Shown here: one piece after another, positions 35,301 through 41,300 of the stretch
Layout of the letters: each line of letters begins with the position of its first letter
Position numbering within the stretch: the first letter of the stretch is position 1
Assembly (NCBI RefSeq): GCF_003597395.2
Contig: NC_133771.1
Span: forward strand, 47,076,076-47,140,075
Reading direction: 5' to 3'
DNA length: 64,000 nucleotides
Origin: Chelonoidis abingdonii
Taxonomy: Eukaryota > Chordata > Testudines > Testudinidae
Position numbers and translations under genes: made by a program
Notes under the pieces: generated by a model
Told to the model about the DNA's origin: nothing
What the model saw: the letters and a program-made list of their open reading frames with translations, nothing else
Database searches by the model: none

Positions 35301-38300
35301 CTAGTGAACACTACACTTCTCTAGCTGTTTTTACTAAAAAGTGTATCGGAGCAAACTGAATAAATCTAACACTTGTCTTTTGTGAAATAGGTGTAAAGGT
35401 TATTTAGGAATCACTCAGCCCCAGACAGCAGAAACAGCAGCTGCTTAATAGCATACAGCAGCACTCTTAACAGTAACGGTTAAGTAGTAAAGATGATTAT
35501 ATCCAGCTAAAACTGCAGAGAAAATTTAGCGAGCTGGACTGCAAGTAGATGGAATACTGGCTAAAACCTCCAAATTTTCTTACTCTACCTTTACTGTTAT
35601 GAGAATTTTCCTAGTATCTCACTTGTCAATAACTTTGGTCAGGATCTTGATTTATTTATGTTTAAAGTCATTGGAAAGGGTCCTCAACAGTACCATGCCA
35701 TCTGACACCTGGGTCCCATTGACTCATTACTGACAGAAGGAGGAGTGATACAGTATTGATTCACCAGCACTACTTCCTGCAGGTTATACATGTTCCTAGT
35801 GGTGACCCATCCAAGTACTGAATTGCCTGAACCTACTTAACTTTTGAAGTCAGTGACTCACATCCTGGCTTCCACGCAAGATGTAAAATGTTGTGTAAGA
35901 AATAAAATGTTACTTTATATGTGTGATGTGCGCAAAGAGCTCTCTATATATTAAAGCCGCTGGAGAACAATTGTTTCATAAAATCAGTGATATACCTGTT
36001 GTGCCCTGTAAAGATATGTAGCTGTGTCTTCAAGACCACATCTAAAAAATATTTTGTTACCATGTCATGTCTTTACATTTGTATATTATGTGAAGTTCTT
36101 TATAGTCCATTATGTATTTTTATGTTAGGTATTTGATTGATTATTCCCAGTCAAACTTGTTCTCTAATTTCCTGTGAAGAAGAGGATTTTGGTAGCTATC
36201 AAAAATAGGATCAGGGAAATAATTTCTTTGGTTATCATCATGTTACCATGTGATCACTTAATTATTTTCTGTTCACAGTGCTGCCTATGGAAGTGCTAAT
36301 GTACATTTTTCGATGGGTGGTTTCCAGTGATCTGGACCTAAGGTCATTAGAGCAGCTATCTCTGGTCTGCAGAGGATTTTACATTTGTGCCAGGTATAAT
36401 TGAAACGTTATCCATAGAGTGAGAGATTCACCTTCTGTTCTTTTGGGTGGACAACAAGGAGCTTTTCTTAATCTGATACTTATAACCAGTTTAAAGACTA
36501 AGATTATAGCTGTAGACATTTATTTAGGTAGAAAAAGTCCGTGTGGGAATTAAATGCCACCAGCAATTTTTTATCTTAATCAAATTGTCATTTTCTTGAG
36601 AATACAGTTTGTTTACCTTAACAACATGAGCAGAGACTGTGTATTAGCTGCATAAACAGTTAAAATTTCCAAAAAATACATTTTTGTGTGTAAAAACCCT
36701 GCCTCATAGATGAGTGCTGTACTGGGACTCAGGATACCTAGGTTCTATTCCTGCCTCTGGCATTGGCCTGTTGGTGACCTTGACCAAGTCTTTTTGCTTC
36801 CCATGCCTCAGTTTCCCCATCTGTAAAATGGGAATAATGATACTGACCTTCTTTGTGAAGTGCTTTGAGATCTGCTGATGAAAACACTATATAAGAGTTG
36901 GTCTTATTAGTATTGGTATATAAAGACTGGTAGTGAATCCATAGAGGAAAGCTGCCTGTATTAAGAAAATGTTTTTACTTTTAGGCTGTTACATCTGTAT
37001 ATTGGGCTAAATCCTGCTCTATTTATTCATGAGTAGTCCCATATTAAACTCCTGATAATACTAATCAGGTGCTCGAATACACCAATCATGATTATGGTGT
37101 AAATTTCTGGATAGATAGAAGCAATTAGTCTAATATAAGCTAATATGTTTTGGTGATATTTGAATGATGTTTACGAGCAAGGAGTACCTTTGCTCACAAA
37201 AGAGAGGACATATTGTTAAATGGAGTTGAGTCCTAAAATATTAGCAGCCTGACTGTGATCACCATGTAGACATCACAAAGCAATGCCAGGTTGACACACA
37301 CACAGAGTTCTGTGCTGTATTGTCACTGCGTCATATGTTGTACTTTTTGATGAGAAAATGGCTTTCTAGTTCCTCAATGATTCCAAGTTCTGTGTGGTTT
37401 AATTATTTAGTAATTAAACAGTCTAAGAAAAGCGCCTTTAACTCTATCCACACCCCATCTACCACTACGTTCTTAAAATTCCCCACTCGTCTTTTGTGCC
37501 TTGATATTGGAGTTCACCAAGGTGCTGTAAAGCTATGGGTTTTGCTTTTATGTCTTCACTAGGGATCCTGAAATCTGGCGTCAAGCTTGTTTGAGGGTTT
37601 GGGGCAGAAGCTGTAACAAACTTGTTCCTTATGCCTCCTGGAGAGAAATGTTTCTGGAAAGGCCCCGTGTTCGATTTGATGGTAAGGAGTATTTTTGGAA
37701 TCAGATGTCTTCATTGTTATGTATGATTTTGCCAGAAAAAAGTTGGGTAATCTTTTATTTCTGTCTAATTATATAGTGCCACAAATGTTAGGCCTTATCT
37801 GAATTCAGTTGGGTTTTGAATATGCATATCATCACGTTTAGAAGAAACTTCTTCCTCCTCTTTAGGTAATAAAAATGTAGCTGAAAACCTATACAGCCAT
37901 AATTTTTAATTTTGTATGTTTATACACTTTTAAAAGATGCTTAAATATTTAGGTCCATATTTTCTTATTTGCTTCATTTCTGTAGGTGTGTACATCAGCA
38001 AGACAACATACATACGTCAAGGAGAGCAGTCTCTTGATGGTTTCTATAGAGCATGGCACCAAGTGGAATATTACAGGTAGAACTGTAGTAAACTGAGTGA
38101 GGGAAGTATTTCCCCCTCTCTTCAAGTACTGTTCATTCAAATATAGATTTCAGTACTGCAAACACTAGTAGTTCAGTTGAGCTCAGTGGAATGCTAAGTG
38201 TGTAAAGTTACTTGGGTGTAAGTATTTCCAGGATCAAGGCCATAAGGAATACTGTTAGATCTGATCAATAGAGGTAGGTTTAGAAACTAATTTTCCTCCT

Positions 38301-41300
38301 CAGTTGCACCTTCTGCTCATGTCGGTAAAACTAGAGCTTTAAAGATGCCACTGATTTCTCCCTCTCCCCAAATCATTCTTTCCTTTGTGTCCATCAAAAT
38401 AGTGCTCAGAAAGAAAAAAATGAGATCAAATAAAAATTACCGTTTAAATTTTCTCATAACCAAGCAAGTAGATTTAAAGGCTGGGTTTTTTTAAATCTGC
38501 CTTTGAACTCTTTCCAGTTACTCATTCACTGCCTTTCTTAGCCTTCTCATTCTACTATTCACATAGCTAATTGTTCTACTCTGCTGTCCCCTTCTGAGTC
38601 TAAAATGAGCTACAGGATACCAGTCAATCTCATAATTATTCATATGATGTGGAAAGTTTCAACCTGTCTTTCTAGATTTGGTATCTGATCTTAGCATCGC
38701 AAATCTGATACTTAAGGTAGAAAAGCACCAGCAAACAGACTTCTTCAGATTAATATGAGTTAAGAGCTAATTATACTTATCTCAGTGGGTATTGGGTAGG
38801 AAGAAGGTTCCCAAAGTTTATATAAGGTTCATCTTGACTTCTGGTCAGTAGCTCCTTTTCTGTATTCCTCCTCTGAAGTTCTTAACTTCTGTGCTTTTGC
38901 AAAAGTCTGCTTAGTTTCATCATGTGGTCTCCCAAACCAGGTCTTTTGGTTTCTGATGAGCTGTTTCTATGCTTTTGAAAATATGTGAAAATCTGTTTTT
39001 AAATGCCAAGAATTAGCACCTCTAATACTACACCTTTCTGTGAAGGGATCCCATGAGAAAACAATGTCTACTACTTTTTCCAGGTTTTTATTGTATAATT
39101 GTATTTTTGCAGATACATGAGATTCTTCCCAGATGGTCAAGTAATGATGCTAACAACTCCTGAAGAGCCTCAATCTATTGTTCCTCGTTTACGAACTAAA
39201 AATACAAGGTATGTTGAAATTGCGCATTTGTCTGCCTCACTCCTTGTTTTTCACCCTGCAGAAAAAAAGATGCATTTCATAAAATCACAGAACTGAAAGG
39301 GACCTTGAAAGATCATCTAGTCCAGTCCCCTGCACTCAGGGCAGGACTAAGTATTATCTAGACCATCACTGACAGGTGTTTGTCTAACTTGCTCTTAAAA
39401 ATCCCCAATGATGGAGTTTCCACAACCTCCCTAGGCAATTTATTTCAGTGCTTAACCATGTTAACTCATGTTAGCCTCTAAATTTAGGAAAAGTAAGAAC
39501 AACAACGGAAATATCATTTATTGTTTCTATTGTGCCAGAGATATTCATAGTTCTTTACAGGAAAATACAAGACCTAGTCCCTGCTTCAAGGGACATTACA
39601 ATTTAAGACCCCGATTCTGGAATCAGACATCTGATTGTAAGATCAAGGCCTGGGACAATGTCTGGAGAAACTCAGAGTGAACAGATGTAAGAGACCTGCA
39701 CTGTTGGTCTCGTGATTTCGGGATTATTTCCGCCCCCCCCCCCCCAAGAAAGGCAAGGAAGTAGGAAAAGAGGGCGAACAGTGAAAGGCTATCTGAACAG
39801 AAGTGAACGTCTAGGAAGGAGTTGAAGGAATCAAGGAAATATATTAATTTTCTGGGTCAAGGAAGATGTTTCCTCCTTGAAATGTTCCCATGAACTTGTT
39901 AAATTATTGTGGAAATGTGTTTGCATTTCTAAAACAATGCAGTTTTGAGCTATTACATAAGAATTTGAAAGTGAAAATAACTAGAAATTGGATTAAAAAA
40001 ACTGACTAGCCAATCTACTCCATCCTACCTAAGAAAAATACTAAAAAGCAATTTTATGAACATTATAATTCATCACCTATAACAGGCCTGATGCTTTACA
40101 AAACACAGAAATATTCCCTGGGCCAAAGGCTCACATCCCTAAAATGGGCACACAAGTCAGTAATGGAAGGAAAAATAGATCTTACAACTACTGTCAGTCT
40201 TAATGCTTAGGTGTTTTTGCAACATAAATAAAAACTAGTATCCCTAACAGTACATGCTTGACACCATCCCTTTAACCTTCTAGAACTGATGCAATCTTGC
40301 TTGGCCATTATCGCCTCTCCCAGGATACAGACAATCAAACCAAAGTATTTGCTGTATTAATGAAGAAGGAAGAGGTAGGTACCAAAATAAAATAGAGCAA
40401 TAAGAGAACAAGAGGGTAAGAAGAGTGGGATTTTTTTTCTTAAAGTTTCCCCACAAGTGTGTCTTTAAAGAGCATATGGAGGTGTGACTGTACCAGAGAC
40501 TTGCTAATGAACTTGGTGCATGAAGTGATGTCAGATAAATTACCAGACATTAGAGCACTTGTAAAATATAACAACTTACGTGTCTCCTTCCAAAAATATA
40601 TTAACTTTCTGAAGCAAGAAAGCAGTCTCTCTGAATCAACATTATTGTGCCAAGCCTATTTGTTTGCTGTAAAATGACTTTGTTCACACTTAAACACCAT
40701 TTCTCCCCCAGTAAGCGCTCTTCTGACAACTGTTCCCCAAGCTTGATTGCTACACAAGGCCTGTATTAATTTATAACAGCCTTGCTAAATTTAAAAAGAG
40801 ATGTGTATCCCCAGCTCACAAGATGGTGGCATGAGAATTAAGTCAGAAGAAGAAAAAAATGGGAGGAACAGCAAAGATCTTTTTATGACATCACCCTTCA
40901 TCTTAGGAAACTTCTGTCTGCAGCATTAAATAAGTGAATCTAAATAATCAATATCTGGTCAAGAATTTAAATGGGAATAACTTTCAACAACAGATGTTGC
41001 AGAAAAAAAAACCTATAGTAAGTAGCGTCAAAGTAATTACAAGGGTTTTGGTATTGTACATGCCGCTAACTTAGTCTCAGTTTTTCAAACTCAATAGAGG
41101 TTTGAGGAGAAATGTTATTTTCTGTGAAATCCTGCTCCATATGTAGCTTGGTATATGTTAAACAGTTTTTCAAGTAATATTACTACTTAATTCTAGAGTT
41201 TCTTATGTATGAGACATAGTGTAGGATGTGTGCTAAATAAGGAAGAGGTAAAATGTGCTAAGAGTTCTGAGGTTTAAACAAATGACTTGAAAATAAAATA

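Noticed and set aside
40459..40677. 72-codon open frame in FBXO9 intron 11
   Set aside because: Has no acceptor or donor that would join it to FBXO9 in phase, and exon 11 joins exon 12 perfectly without it.
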